Assembly: GCF_009906955.1 (NCBI RefSeq)
Contig: NZ_CP047656.1
Coordinates: 2,565,001-2,629,000 of the forward strand
Source of the DNA: Paraglaciecola mesophila
GTDB lineage: Bacteria > Pseudomonadota > Gammaproteobacteria > Enterobacterales > Alteromonadaceae
Length of the DNA: 64,000 nucleotides
Direction: 5' to 3'
The notes beneath the pieces are model-generated. The model did not search any database. It saw only the letters and a program-made list of their open reading frames with translations, and had not been told where the DNA came from. The position numbers and the translations under genes are program-made. Below are positions 9,244 to 17,837 of this stretch, piece after piece (position 1 is the first letter of the stretch; each line of letters starts with the position of its first letter).

Positions 9244-10122
9244 ATGTTTACTCCATTAAACCAGGCTAAGAAACTAACGCGAACCATTCTGACCTCTGGC
9301 ACATTCATGCTGGCATCACTGTCGGTATCGTTACACGCAGCAGAATTTGACCACAGCTATACCAACTATGATCAGCTGCTAACTCAAGTAGTTGAAGAGT
9401 CAACAGATAAAAAGCAAACCCGTGTCAATTACCAGCAACTAGCAGTCAAAAAAGACAAACTACTAAGTTCATTAAACGCTTTTTCAGCTGTATCAAAAAG
9501 CCAATATGATCAATGGAGTCAACAACAACAACTTAGCTTTCTTATCAACGCATACAATGGGTTTACTCTAAAGCTGATCATTGATAACTGGGATGAATTT
9601 AAACAAGGAGATGCTGACTCTATTCGTGACCTAGGTAGTTTGTTTACGACGCCTTGGGAAAAGAAGTTTTTCACGTTATTCAATGAAAAGCACAACCTAG
9701 ATGATATTGAGCACGAAATGGTGCGTAAATGGTTTAAAGAGCCACGTATTCATGCGGCGCTTGTTTGCGCGGCTGTGTCATGCCCACCACTTCGCAATGA
9801 AGCATTTGTGGCAAGTGCATTGGCCGCCCAACTTGATAGCCAAATGCACCTGTTTTTAGCTGACAATAGCCGTAACGAAATAAAGATAAACGGCCAAAAA
9901 GGTGAAGCGTCTTTATCCTCTATTTTTAAATGGTATCGTGGCGATTTTGAAAAAGGCGAGCAAGGCTTCCACTCGTTATTCGATTTACTTAGTACCTACA
10001 GTGATGCATTGGTCGAGGGTGACGAAAACGCACAAGCTCAGCGCAATTTGCTCAAGAGCGCCGATTACCCAATTATATTTAAGGACTACGACTGGCGTTT
10101 AAATGATGTGGCAAACTTCTAA
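9244..10122 (+). CDS. DUF547 domain-containing periplasmic protein
   Basis: 292 residues from ATG 9244, chosen because GACGAGG lies upstream at good spacing; the in-frame ATG 15 nt earlier has none. The signal peptide covers about 1-30 (cut near LHAAE). The DUF547 core follows, with INAYNGFTLKLI (about residue 100) and the Cys-containing stretch HAALVCAAVSCPPLR (about 175). The biochemical activity of DUF547 is not established. The stop codon overlaps the start of the ynjB-like gene by 20 bp, so it is the first gene of that operon. Confidence 0.82.
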   Translation: MFTPLNQAKKLTRTILTSGTFMLASLSVSLHAAEFDHSYTNYDQLLTQVVEESTDKKQTRVNYQQLAVKKDKLLSSLNAFSAVSKSQYDQWSQQQQLSFLINAYNGFTLKLIIDNWDEFKQGDADSIRDLGSLFTTPWEKKFFTLFNEKHNLDDIEHEMVRKWFKEPRIHAALVCAAVSCPPLRNEAFVASALAAQLDSQMHLFLADNSRNEIKINGQKGEASLSSIFKWYRGDFEKGEQGFHSLFDLLSTYSDALVEGDENAQAQRNLLKSADYPIIFKDYDWRLNDVANF

Positions 10123-11341
10123 ACACATGCGTACTACTTCGCACTTTCGCTCCGCTGTGTTGGCAAACGTCACTCTGCTATTTGTTGTGTTTTTATCAGC
10201 GCTAAGTGTGAGTTCGGTTACCTTTGGCAAAAGCATGCCAAAGGAAACGATTCATGAACTTGAAGCGTCCCAACAATGGCAGCAAACCTTAAACGATGCC
10301 CGCGGCCAAACCGTGTATTTTTATGCTTGGGGCGGCTCTAAACCCGTTAATGATTATTTACGCTGGGCCGCTCGGGAAATCGCCAGTCGTTACAAGGTGC
10401 GGTTGCGTCACGTTAAGGTCGCGGACATCAGTGAAGCCGTTAGCCGCTTGAAAGCAGAAGATGGCAGTAAAAGTGCCGTCGATTTGTTATGGATAAACGG
10501 CGAGAATTTTAGCTATCTCAAAGAGCAAAAGTTATTATTGGGCAAGCTGCCATCCGCTATTCCGAATACTTTGCTACTGGCCACCGAGCAACTGTCATTG
10601 GATAACGACTTTGGCGTACCGATGGATGGTTATGAAATACCTTGGGGGGTTGGACAGTTTAATCTCATCGCGAATCAGTCGCTGTTTTCTGCTAAAAATC
10701 TTGAAAAAAGCAGCATATCGCCTGCAGATATCCTCAACGCAGCCAAGCGTAAACCGGGGCGTATCAGTTACCCTCGCCCGCCTGAATTTCATGGTACAAC
10801 CTTTTTAAAACAGCTCTTGGTCGCCTTGACTGATAACGACCCACGCTTGTTTTCCCTGGCAACACCAGAAGCACAGCAGCAGTTACTTCCAGTTCTTTGG
10901 GACTACCTCGACAAGCTACACCCGCTAATTTGGCAAAATGGCAGCGCATTTCCCAGTTCAAACACGGAACAACTCGCCTTATTTAGCCAACAACAATTAG
11001 ATTTGGCAGTCAGCTTTAATCCCAATCAAATGGCCAAAGAGCAAAGCGAAAAACGTATAGCCAGTAGCACCCAACGTTTATTTTTTAACGATGGCGCAAT
11101 CACCAACAGCCATAATTTAGCGATCCCTAAGGGAGCGCAGAGCCCGGCCGGAGCAAAAGTGGTGATCCACTTCTTATTAAGCGAACTCGCTCAAAAACAT
11201 AAAGTTGATGGCAGTTGGGGGGACCCGGCTGTCATTACGCCGTTATTAGATCCCGCTTCTACCTTACCCGCACAACAAGAGCTGCACAGCTCTTGGCAAC
11301 AAGTGATTGAAGATACATGGCAAAAAAAGTACGGCGCTTGA
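10103..11341 (+). CDS. ynjB: ABC transporter substrate-binding protein, YnjB family
   Basis: 412 residues. An N-terminal hydrophobic signal (about 20-42) precedes a periplasmic solute-binding fold. The segments YFYAWGGS (about 70), VDLLWINGENF (about 130) and EIPWGVGQFNL match E. coli YnjB. Order and content of the next genes (ynjC, ynjD, ynjF) confirm the assignment. In E. coli the ligand is unproven; the fold resembles spermidine, iron and thiamine binders. A second in-frame ATG at 10127 would remove most of the overlap with the upstream gene and is an alternative start. Confidence 0.85.
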   Translation: MMWQTSKHMRTTSHFRSAVLANVTLLFVVFLSALSVSSVTFGKSMPKETIHELEASQQWQQTLNDARGQTVYFYAWGGSKPVNDYLRWAAREIASRYKVRLRHVKVADISEAVSRLKAEDGSKSAVDLLWINGENFSYLKEQKLLLGKLPSAIPNTLLLATEQLSLDNDFGVPMDGYEIPWGVGQFNLIANQSLFSAKNLEKSSISPADILNAAKRKPGRISYPRPPEFHGTTFLKQLLVALTDNDPRLFSLATPEAQQQLLPVLWDYLDKLHPLIWQNGSAFPSSNTEQLALFSQQQLDLAVSFNPNQMAKEQSEKRIASSTQRLFFNDGAITNSHNLAIPKGAQSPAGAKVVIHFLLSELAQKHKVDGSWGDPAVITPLLDPASTLPAQQELHSSWQQVIEDTWQKKYGA

Positions 11342-11342
11342 T

Positions 11343-13040
11343 GTGAATAACCGCCTGTTAGCAAAAAGCCAGCTCTCACCCAGTAAACACTTATTCAACG
11401 CACTTAACCTAGGGTTCAGAAGTACCGCCTGGGTTTTAGTTGCTATCATTGCCCTTGCACCTTTGTTCGGTGTCGTTATCGGTTTGTGGCCAACGGCGGA
11501 GCTAGACTCGACGGCCATCAGTCACTTTTTAACGTATAACGGTCTCGCATACTCTGTGCTCAGCACCCTGTTATTGTCTTTAGTCGCTCCTCTTATTGCC
11601 CTGTACATAGCATTTATGGTGTATAGCCAATATCGCTTCAACCAGCGCTGGCAGTCATTAGAAAAACGTCTTGCTCCCCTTTTATCCTTGCCTCATTTAG
11701 CGGTAGCGTTAGGGCTGGTCTATTTATTTAGCTCAGGGGGAATGCTTTGGAGCGCGCTGTGGGGGCTTATCGGCCAAACTGCGCCTGAATGGCTAGGGTT
11801 ACCACGCAAAAGTATGCTGACAATGATACTGGCCATCAGTATCAAGGAAGTGCCGTTTTTCTTACTGATTTTCAGTGCCATTGGACGCCAGTTAGCCATT
11901 AAGCAGTGGTTACTGCAGGGGCGAGCACTGGGCTACAGTGAAAGTGCAAGTTGGTGGCTGATCGTATTTCCCGTGGTGCTAAAACAATCTCGCTTAGCCG
12001 TGCTCGCAGCAATGGCTTATACCTTGTCAGTGCTGGATATCAGCTTATTAGTCGGGCCAAATATCCCCGAGTTGTACGCAGTCGTGTTGTATAACTGGCA
12101 AACGGGTTTCACCCCAGATGAACAGGCCTTTGCATTTTTAGGGAACTTGCTGCTAATTGCTATGCTGGGCGTATTAATCGCATGTATTTATATTCACGAA
12201 CAATGGGTAACAAACCGATTGGCAATCCTTGCCGTTATGGCAAATCCACTGAACATTGCTCGAGTCAGTCAAATATTCACAGCCTGGTTAGGTTTTTTTA
12301 GTCTGTTAACCCTAGCTATTCTTGCTACTTTTTTACTTTGGTCGCTGGGCTGGAATACACAAAGTGCCTTTACCGCACCGGATTGGTCAACGACGTTATG
12401 GCAAGATGAGTGGTTCTTCATGCAAGGGCCACTGCTTAACAGCCTACACATTGCTTTTTTGAGTAGTATTTTGGGCGTTGGTGTTACATTGCTAGCCCTA
12501 GAATTACAGCGCTACAACAAACGCTATTTACCTGATTACTTGTGGTTATTAGCCATATTACTACCGCAACTCAGCATGGTTTATGGCTGGCAAATATTAC
12601 ACACAAGTAGCAATGCAAGTTATCACAGTAGCTGGATTATTTTATCCCATGTGCCATTTACCTTTGCCTACAGCTATTTGGTATTGCGTGGCCCTTTTCA
12701 AAGCATTAACCGCCACTACGAATTAGTTGCTGCCAGTTTTGGTTACTCGCCTTGGCAACGGTGGTGGAACGTACGTTTTATGCTACTTCGCCCTGCCCTA
12801 TTAAGCGCGTTTGCCATCGCATTTTCAGTCAGTATTGCTCAGTACATTCCTACCTTAATGATAGGGGCGGGGCGAGTTTCAACCATCACCACTGAAGCGG
12901 TAGCGATCGCCTCAGGTAACGAACAAAACATCACGGCTGTGTACATACTTGTGCAAGCGGCATTGCCTTTTATTATTTTTTTAGTCGCCAGTATTTTAGC
13001 CCAACGTACTCGAGGAAGTGTCGATGCTGAGCATCAATAA
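11343..13040 (+). CDS. ynjC: ABC transporter permease, fused double domain, YnjC family
   Basis: 565 residues if started at GTG 11343, one base after the ynjB stop; TTG 11307 is an alternative giving 577 residues. About twelve hydrophobic segments form two permease halves. EAA-like loops appear around ALGYSESASWWLIVFP and AASFGYSPWQRWWNVRF. The fused architecture is as in E. coli YnjC and resembles thiamine and ferric-iron permeases. The 3' end overlaps ynjD. Confidence 0.85.
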   Translation: MNNRLLAKSQLSPSKHLFNALNLGFRSTAWVLVAIIALAPLFGVVIGLWPTAELDSTAISHFLTYNGLAYSVLSTLLLSLVAPLIALYIAFMVYSQYRFNQRWQSLEKRLAPLLSLPHLAVALGLVYLFSSGGMLWSALWGLIGQTAPEWLGLPRKSMLTMILAISIKEVPFFLLIFSAIGRQLAIKQWLLQGRALGYSESASWWLIVFPVVLKQSRLAVLAAMAYTLSVLDISLLVGPNIPELYAVVLYNWQTGFTPDEQAFAFLGNLLLIAMLGVLIACIYIHEQWVTNRLAILAVMANPLNIARVSQIFTAWLGFFSLLTLAILATFLLWSLGWNTQSAFTAPDWSTTLWQDEWFFMQGPLLNSLHIAFLSSILGVGVTLLALELQRYNKRYLPDYLWLLAILLPQLSMVYGWQILHTSSNASYHSSWIILSHVPFTFAYSYLVLRGPFQSINRHYELVAASFGYSPWQRWWNVRFMLLRPALLSAFAIAFSVSIAQYIPTLMIGAGRVSTITTEAVAIASGNEQNITAVYILVQAALPFIIFLVASILAQRTRGSVDAEHQ

Positions 13041-13686
13041 TTGCCAAATACAGATCGAAGGGGGCCTGATCACCTTACCTAATATCACACTTAAAAAGGG
13101 GGAGCTTTTAGTCATAACCGGCCCAAGCGGTATGGGCAAATCAACCTTCTTGCACTGGTTATTAGGGGATAACATTCACCACGCGAATATCAGCGGTGAG
13201 ATCACGTTACACGACACGCCCCTTAAGGATGTTAGTATCGAGCAGCGCCGTATAGGGCTACTGATGCAAGACGTGCATTTATTCCCTCATTTAAACGTAC
13301 TGGATAATATCTGCTTCGCCCTACCAAATAAGTTAAAAGACGAGCAAGGCAACAAGCTAAGCAGACGCCAGCGCAAAGATACAGCGATGCACATGCTGTA
13401 CAAAATAAATATGGGCTACGTAGCAGAGCATTTTAGTCACCAGCTGAGCGGTGGTGAGCGTTCCCGTGTGGGGTTAGTGCGGGCACTGGCGAATCAACCT
13501 CATGCACTGTTGATGGACGAACCATTTGCCGCACTTGACCCCAATACAAGCACCAAAGTCAGCCAATGGGCTTTTAGTCAATTACACGAGCGTGGCGTTC
13601 CCACCATTATGGTCAGCCATGATCTAAACAACATTCCAGCCCAGGCCCAGCACCTCGATTTAGCCAGCTATTTTCGGCAGGTTTAA
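13024..13686 (+). CDS. ynjD: ABC transporter ATP-binding protein, YnjD family
   Basis: 220 residues from ATG 13024, which has GAGGA 7 bp upstream; GTG 13018 is too close to that site. Walker A GPSGMGKST (about 35), Q-loop LLMQD, signature LSGGERSR, Walker B ALLMDEP and the switch His in VSHD are all intact, so it should hydrolyse ATP. It pairs with the YnjC permease and YnjB binding protein. The start lies inside the end of ynjC, indicating translational coupling. Confidence 0.88.
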   Translation: MLSINNCQIQIEGGLITLPNITLKKGELLVITGPSGMGKSTFLHWLLGDNIHHANISGEITLHDTPLKDVSIEQRRIGLLMQDVHLFPHLNVLDNICFALPNKLKDEQGNKLSRRQRKDTAMHMLYKINMGYVAEHFSHQLSGGERSRVGLVRALANQPHALLMDEPFAALDPNTSTKVSQWAFSQLHERGVPTIMVSHDLNNIPAQAQHLDLASYFRQV

Positions 13687-13762
13687 AAACGAGCCAATGA
13701 CGTATACTAAGCTTGAAGTGACTGCTGTTAAGTAGCCATGAATTTTTCACTTAAGGGAAACT

Positions 13763-14377
13763 ATGTTCGACCCATTATTAAACAAAGTATTAAAGAAGCC
13801 CCTTTGTGGCCTTGCAAAACAACTTATTAAACAAGGCGTGAGCGCCGATAGCGTCACGGTTGTGGGCTTTGTTGTGGGAATGCTCGCCGTACCAGGCATT
13901 GTCTATGGTCATTACACCTTAGCCTTGTGTTTAATTTTATTAAATCGTCTTGGCGATGGGCTCGACGGTGCGATAGCCAGAGAAACCTCGCCATCTGATG
14001 CCGGCGGCTTTTTAGATATCACCTTAGATTTTATCTTTTATTCAGCCATTGTTTTTGCTTTTGTCTGTGCAAACCCAGTTGAGAACGCTGTCGCCGGGAG
14101 CTTTTTGATGTTGTCGTTTATGGGAACAGGAGGCAGCTTTCTGGCCTTTGCCATTATGGCGAGCAAACACGGCATCGACAGCCCAAACTACCCGCAAAAA
14201 AGTTTACATTATATGGGCGGCTTAGCTGAAGGCTTTGAAACCATTTTGGTGCTGTGCTTATTTTGTCTATTTCCTAGCCAGTTTGTCATAATCGCCAGTG
14301 TGTTTGCAGTGGTTTGCTGGTTAACCGCTGCCATTCGTATTTGGGTTGGTTACAACACCTTGGTTGCCACCAAATAG
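13763..14377 (+). CDS. ynjF: CDP-alcohol phosphatidyltransferase family protein, YnjF-like
   Basis: 204 residues, a polytopic membrane protein with about six helices. The family motif is present: D-x2-D-G-x2-A-R in GDGLDGAIAR, followed by G-x3-D-x3-D in GFLDITLD. This predicts transfer of a phosphoalcohol from a CDP-linked donor. The same gene follows ynjD (after ynjE) in E. coli; here no rhodanese-type ynjE is present. It begins 76 bp after ynjD with AAGGGAAA upstream. Its 3' end converges on the hydroxylase gene with a 6-bp gap. Confidence 0.83.
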   Translation: MFDPLLNKVLKKPLCGLAKQLIKQGVSADSVTVVGFVVGMLAVPGIVYGHYTLALCLILLNRLGDGLDGAIARETSPSDAGGFLDITLDFIFYSAIVFAFVCANPVENAVAGSFLMLSFMGTGGSFLAFAIMASKHGIDSPNYPQKSLHYMGGLAEGFETILVLCLFCLFPSQFVIIASVFAVVCWLTAAIRIWVGYNTLVATK

Positions 14378-14383
14378 ATCATG

Positions 14384-15193
14384 CTAAGGTTCTTTCATCT
14401 TGGGTGTTTTTCGAAATGGCATCAGCAGCACGGTGCCAATCCCAGTATTGCGACTTTCTGTGGCGTATTCTTTTAAGCCCAAAACTAGGCCGTCATCCCC
14501 TTTTTTAGCCCTTTGGGTATAACTCGCAAACACCCGATCCCAAATAGACAAACAAAAACCAAAGTTGCTATCGGTTTCGTTTACGACTTGGCTGTGATGA
14601 ATACGATGCATAGCTTGGGTCACTATGATTTTACGCAGTGGATTTTCCAACCAGTTTGGCAGCTTAATATTGCTATGATTGAAAATCGCGCTGGCATTTA
14701 GCGTTATCTCAAAAATTAAAATGGCTTCAATGGGCACTCCCAGCAAATAAATACCTATGGCTTTAACCACAATACTCAAACCAATTTCAACTGGATGAAA
14801 ACGTAAGCCGGTTGAGGCATCAAGATGCGGGTCAGCATGGTGCACCCGGTGCAAACGCCACAATATAGGCACCCGGTGAAATACCCTATGCTGCCAATAA
14901 ATCAAACAGTCCAACGCAACCACAGCCAATGCAATAGCGAGCCAAAGCGGCATGGCTACCACATTGAATAACCCGAACTGATGCTGGTCAGCCAATATTG
15001 CCACTACAGCTAAACCTGCGGGCACAACAAGCCTGCCCACAAGCGCACCACAAAAGACCAGGAAAAAATTGCTTAGCCAACGCTTGCTGCTCGCAACAGG
15101 CGACGTTCGGTTAGGAAACATGGCTTCCCAAATCATCATCAATGCCAGCACTGTAATAAAACTGCCCATGCGCAGCCACACTTCATTTTGCAT
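14384..15193 (-). CDS. sterol desaturase / fatty acid hydroxylase family protein
   Basis: 269 residues with four to five membrane helices. The histidine clusters of the membrane di-iron hydroxylase family are present: HRVFH and HRVHH (about residues 105-118), a later HRIHH (about 196), and single His residues between. These predict oxygen-dependent hydroxylation or desaturation of a lipid; the substrate is unknown. It is a single gene on the minus strand, convergent with ynjF. Confidence 0.82.
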   Translation of the reverse strand: MQNEVWLRMGSFITVLALMMIWEAMFPNRTSPVASSKRWLSNFFLVFCGALVGRLVVPAGLAVVAILADQHQFGLFNVVAMPLWLAIALAVVALDCLIYWQHRVFHRVPILWRLHRVHHADPHLDASTGLRFHPVEIGLSIVVKAIGIYLLGVPIEAILIFEITLNASAIFNHSNIKLPNWLENPLRKIIVTQAMHRIHHSQVVNETDSNFGFCLSIWDRVFASYTQRAKKGDDGLVLGLKEYATESRNTGIGTVLLMPFRKTPKMKEP

Positions 15194-15314
15194 ATTTATC
15201 CACGTTAATATTTATTCAAAATGTTAAGTCCAAAAACTGTTACTGATAGTATCAGTTTGTTGCTATATCATGACTTAACAAAAACCAGTTATAACAAAAA
15301 ATGGAGTACACCCT

Positions 15315-16022
15315 ATGAAGACCTTGGTTAGCCTAATTAGCTTTCTGGCCATTTTACTCGTCGCCTTACCTGGCCCTTTCTATAAATTTGGAATTTTAGA
15401 ATTAGGCACTGCCTTTGCTGCCCTGCGCTTTGGTGTATACGCCGGTATAGCTGCATTGGTACTGATCCTAATACAAATTATATTTATGCGTAAAAATATC
15501 AGCTGGGCAGGCGTAGCGGTCTCCGCGGTACTCGCCTTGGTCGCCGTTGGTTTACCTATGAGTATGATGAGTAAAGCGAAATCAGTACCTCCCATTCATG
15601 ATATTTCAACCGACTTAACCAACCCGCCTAAATTCGTTGCGATTGTTGCCCTGCGCGCTGATGCATCTAACCCGGTGGAATATGCGGGTGAAGAAACCGC
15701 TAAACAGCAGCGTGAAGCCTACCCAGAACTGACAACCCAAAAATACAGCCAAAGCACAGATCAGCTATTTGATGCTACCGAAAGTGCAGTCAATAGCTTG
15801 GGCTGGGAGTTAGTGAACGCGGATAAATCATTAGGTATTATTGAAGCCACAGAAACCACAACCTGGTTTGGCTTTAAAGACGATGTGGTAGTGCGTATAC
15901 GTACCACAGGGGAAGAAAGCTTCCTTGATGTGCGCAGTAAATCTCGTGTCGGTAAAAGTGACTTAGGCAAAAACGCAGAGCGTATTCATACATTAATCGA
16001 CACTATCAACAGTCAGCTTTAG
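15315..16022 (+). CDS. DUF1499 domain-containing membrane protein
   Basis: 235 residues. Three hydrophobic segments (about 1-20, 35-57 and 63-83) anchor it. The C-terminal DUF1499 domain is recognised from TTWFGFKDDVVVRI and the DVRSKSRVGKSDLGKNAERI block. The domain has no established function. GGAG (15302-15305) precedes the ATG. It ends at a strong bidirectional terminator and is monocistronic. Confidence 0.82.
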   Translation: MKTLVSLISFLAILLVALPGPFYKFGILELGTAFAALRFGVYAGIAALVLILIQIIFMRKNISWAGVAVSAVLALVAVGLPMSMMSKAKSVPPIHDISTDLTNPPKFVAIVALRADASNPVEYAGEETAKQQREAYPELTTQKYSQSTDQLFDATESAVNSLGWELVNADKSLGIIEATETTTWFGFKDDVVVRIRTTGEESFLDVRSKSRVGKSDLGKNAERIHTLIDTINSQL

Positions 16023-16073
16023 CCCTGACATTATCTGCTAGTCATGTTTCTATGTATGGCGATAAATGAAAAA

Positions 16074-16107
16074 ACGCCCAATGACTCACATCATTGGGCG
16101 TTCTTTT
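16074..16107. terminator. bidirectional Rho-independent terminator
   Basis: A perfect 11-bp stem ACGCCCAATGA/TCATTGGGCGT with a 6-nt loop is flanked by an A-run on the left and TTCTTTTTT on the right. It can end the DUF1499 transcript and read-through from the other direction. Confidence 0.9.
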
Positions 16108-16198
16108 TTAGCGCGACAAACCTTAGTCACTAAGCATTGATTTAACGTTAAAAACCGTCATCGTTGCGCCGAACTTGACGTATGCGAGTTCCAATACT

Positions 16199-16426
16199 CT
16201 AGTTACCGAGCAAGCCTTTCATCACATTATTTAAAATCTGTTTCTGGGCTTCGGTGGCATTTTGGCATTCCTCGGTTTTTACATCTTCGCCTTTCATTAA
16301 TTTCGCAGTGCATTCTTCAAGCACTTCGCTTAATAGCTCAGGGTCGTCGACTAATTCTTCCACTGAAGGAGTGCCACACGCACTAAGACCAAACACCAAA
16401 GGTAGTACGACTAATAATTTTTTCAT
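16199..16426 (-). CDS. EexN-like small lipoprotein
   Basis: 75 residues. The signal peptide ends in the lipobox LSAC with the acylated Cys at residue 17. The mature part reads VDDPELLSEVLEEC, then about 15 residues later EECQNATEAQ: two cysteines in the spacing of EexN-type lipoproteins. EexN blocks redundant conjugative entry when plasmid-borne, but many chromosomal members have no conjugation neighbours, as here, so the role is uncertain. GGAAG lies upstream of the ATG. Confidence 0.65.
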   Translation of the reverse strand: MKKLLVVLPLVFGLSACGTPSVEELVDDPELLSEVLEECTAKLMKGEDVKTEECQNATEAQKQILNNVMKGLLGN

Positions 16427-16716
16427 TTTTCTTCCTTAAATCCCTGACTAGAAAAAGCTGCTCGTTCCGGTTAACGCCAGCTGTGGCTTCTCAACTAATT
16501 GAAAAGACGAGAGTTACATATTCCTTAACAATTCCTCACGTTTAGATACTAAAAAAACTTCCCATAAATGACAAGTTTTTCTATTGAAAATCAGTTGGTT
16601 AACATCATATATAGGAGCGAGAACAGAAGCATAACTCGTATCCTAAGTCCGGTTAGACCATGCTAGCCCTTCGCTTCTGTTGCTCATTTTTCTCAACTTA
16701 GTATTAAGGATTTCCA
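16427..16716 (+). promoter_or_regulatory. leader of the OMP gene with a large hairpin (16615-16685)
   Basis: Arms GAGC + ACAGAAGC (16615-16618, 16623-16630) pair with GCTTCTGT + GCTC (16673-16680, 16682-16685) around a 42-nt loop, followed by ATTTTTCTC. The structure ends about 30 bp before the start codon of the beta-barrel gene. It may be a regulatory 5' leader or a short RNA with its own terminator. The rest of the interval shows nothing recognisable. Confidence 0.4.
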
Positions 16717-17277
16717 ATGAAAGCGACAAAAATTGCGTTAATCGCAGCAACTGTTATTTCCATTCCTACTGCTTATGCAGCTTCTCCTGATTTCAACTAC
16801 GTTGAAGGTGGTTACGCCAAAATTGATGTAGATAACAGCGACTATGAGCCAGACGGCTTTAAAGTTTCTGGCTCGGCATTGGTAGGCAAAAATGTGTTTG
16901 TAAATGGGTCCTACACAGATACTTCTGATGAAATTGCAAATAGCGATGTTGATTTTAACCAGCTTAGCTTAGGTTTAGGTTATCGCATGGCAGCATCTAG
17001 TAATACAGACGTGTATGGCGTAGTGAGCTACGAAGAAGCCGAGTTAGAAGATTATGACGAAAATGGTTATGGTCTTACCGCTGGGATCCGTTCTCGTGTC
17101 ACCCCTAACATTGAGCTTGATGGTGGCGTGTCGTATATCGATCTGGACGATGACGACGATACCTATTTAAACTTAGGGGCAAGTTATTACTTTACCCCTG
17201 CAGCCGCTGTTAGCGTCTCGTATCGCACATCAGATGACAACGACATCATGGGTCTATCAGCACGCTACTCGTTCTAA
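16717..17277 (+). CDS. outer-membrane beta-barrel protein
   Basis: 186 residues. The signal peptide (about 1-21, ending AYAAS) is followed by alternating strands rich in Gly, Tyr and Asp, ending in the outer-membrane signature SARYSF with a terminal Phe. The size and strand count (about eight) resemble small OmpA/OmpW/Ail-type barrels. There is an acidic loop DDDDDT near residue 147. Function is unknown. AAGGA precedes the ATG. Confidence 0.8.
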   Translation: MKATKIALIAATVISIPTAYAASPDFNYVEGGYAKIDVDNSDYEPDGFKVSGSALVGKNVFVNGSYTDTSDEIANSDVDFNQLSLGLGYRMAASSNTDVYGVVSYEEAELEDYDENGYGLTAGIRSRVTPNIELDGGVSYIDLDDDDDTYLNLGASYYFTPAAAVSVSYRTSDDNDIMGLSARYSF

Positions 17278-17308
17278 TCTAAGCAATTCACTTTTCATAT
17301 GAGCTACC

Positions 17309-17334
17309 ACAGCGACAGAATCAACTGTCGCTGT
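17309..17334. terminator. hairpin between convergent genes
   Basis: ACAGCGACAG/CTGTCGCTGT form a perfect 10-bp stem with a 6-nt loop between the convergent OMP and thioesterase genes. The T-run is poor, so terminator strength is uncertain. Confidence 0.55.
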
Positions 17335-17364
17335 ATATAGCGACACTACCCGCTAAAACCCGCG

Positions 17365-17781
17365 CTAAAAATTCTCTAATACATAGTCAGGTAACGCACT
17401 TTGAGGAGGTAGCTGAGATGGAACGCCGTTTTCATCAATGGCCACAAACTTAAAACGCCCTTGAGTGACCTTTTCCCGAAGCCCGATGCGATCTCGCCTT
17501 ACCCAGGCTTCAACGTTAATCACCATAGACGTACGCCCTAACTCAGCCACACTAGTATAAAGCCCTAAAATGTCTCCCACATGAACCGGGCGAATAAAGC
17601 TCATGCTATCTACCGACACTGTCACGACCCGCCCCTGAGCTCGTTGCCCAGCGCAAATACCAGCGGCAATATCCATTTGCGAAAGTACCCAACCGCCAAA
17701 TATATCACCGGCAGCGTTCGTGTCTGCTGGCATGGCTAAAGTGCGAGTGGTTAATTTACCAAGAGCTTGTTCTTCATTCAT
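17365..17781 (-). CDS. acyl-CoA thioesterase, YciA-type hotdog fold
   Basis: 138 residues from ATG 17781; a longer frame overlapping the upstream gene is rejected because family members start near TTRTLAMPADTNAAGDIFGGW. That segment, with the catalytic Asp in NAAGDIFGGW, is the hallmark of hexameric YciA/BACH thioesterases, which hydrolyse acyl-CoA to the free acid and CoA. The second block (VSVDSMSFIRPVHVGD) also fits. It lies 56 bp downstream of the periplasmic binding-protein gene on the same strand. Confidence 0.87.
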   Translation of the reverse strand: MNEEQALGKLTTRTLAMPADTNAAGDIFGGWVLSQMDIAAGICAGQRAQGRVVTVSVDSMSFIRPVHVGDILGLYTSVAELGRTSMVINVEAWVRRDRIGLREKVTQGRFKFVAIDENGVPSQLPPQSALPDYVLENF

Positions 17782-17837
17782 TGGACTGCCTGTAACACGT
17801 GTTATTGGTGAAAATGAGGCCCGATTATAACACCAAA

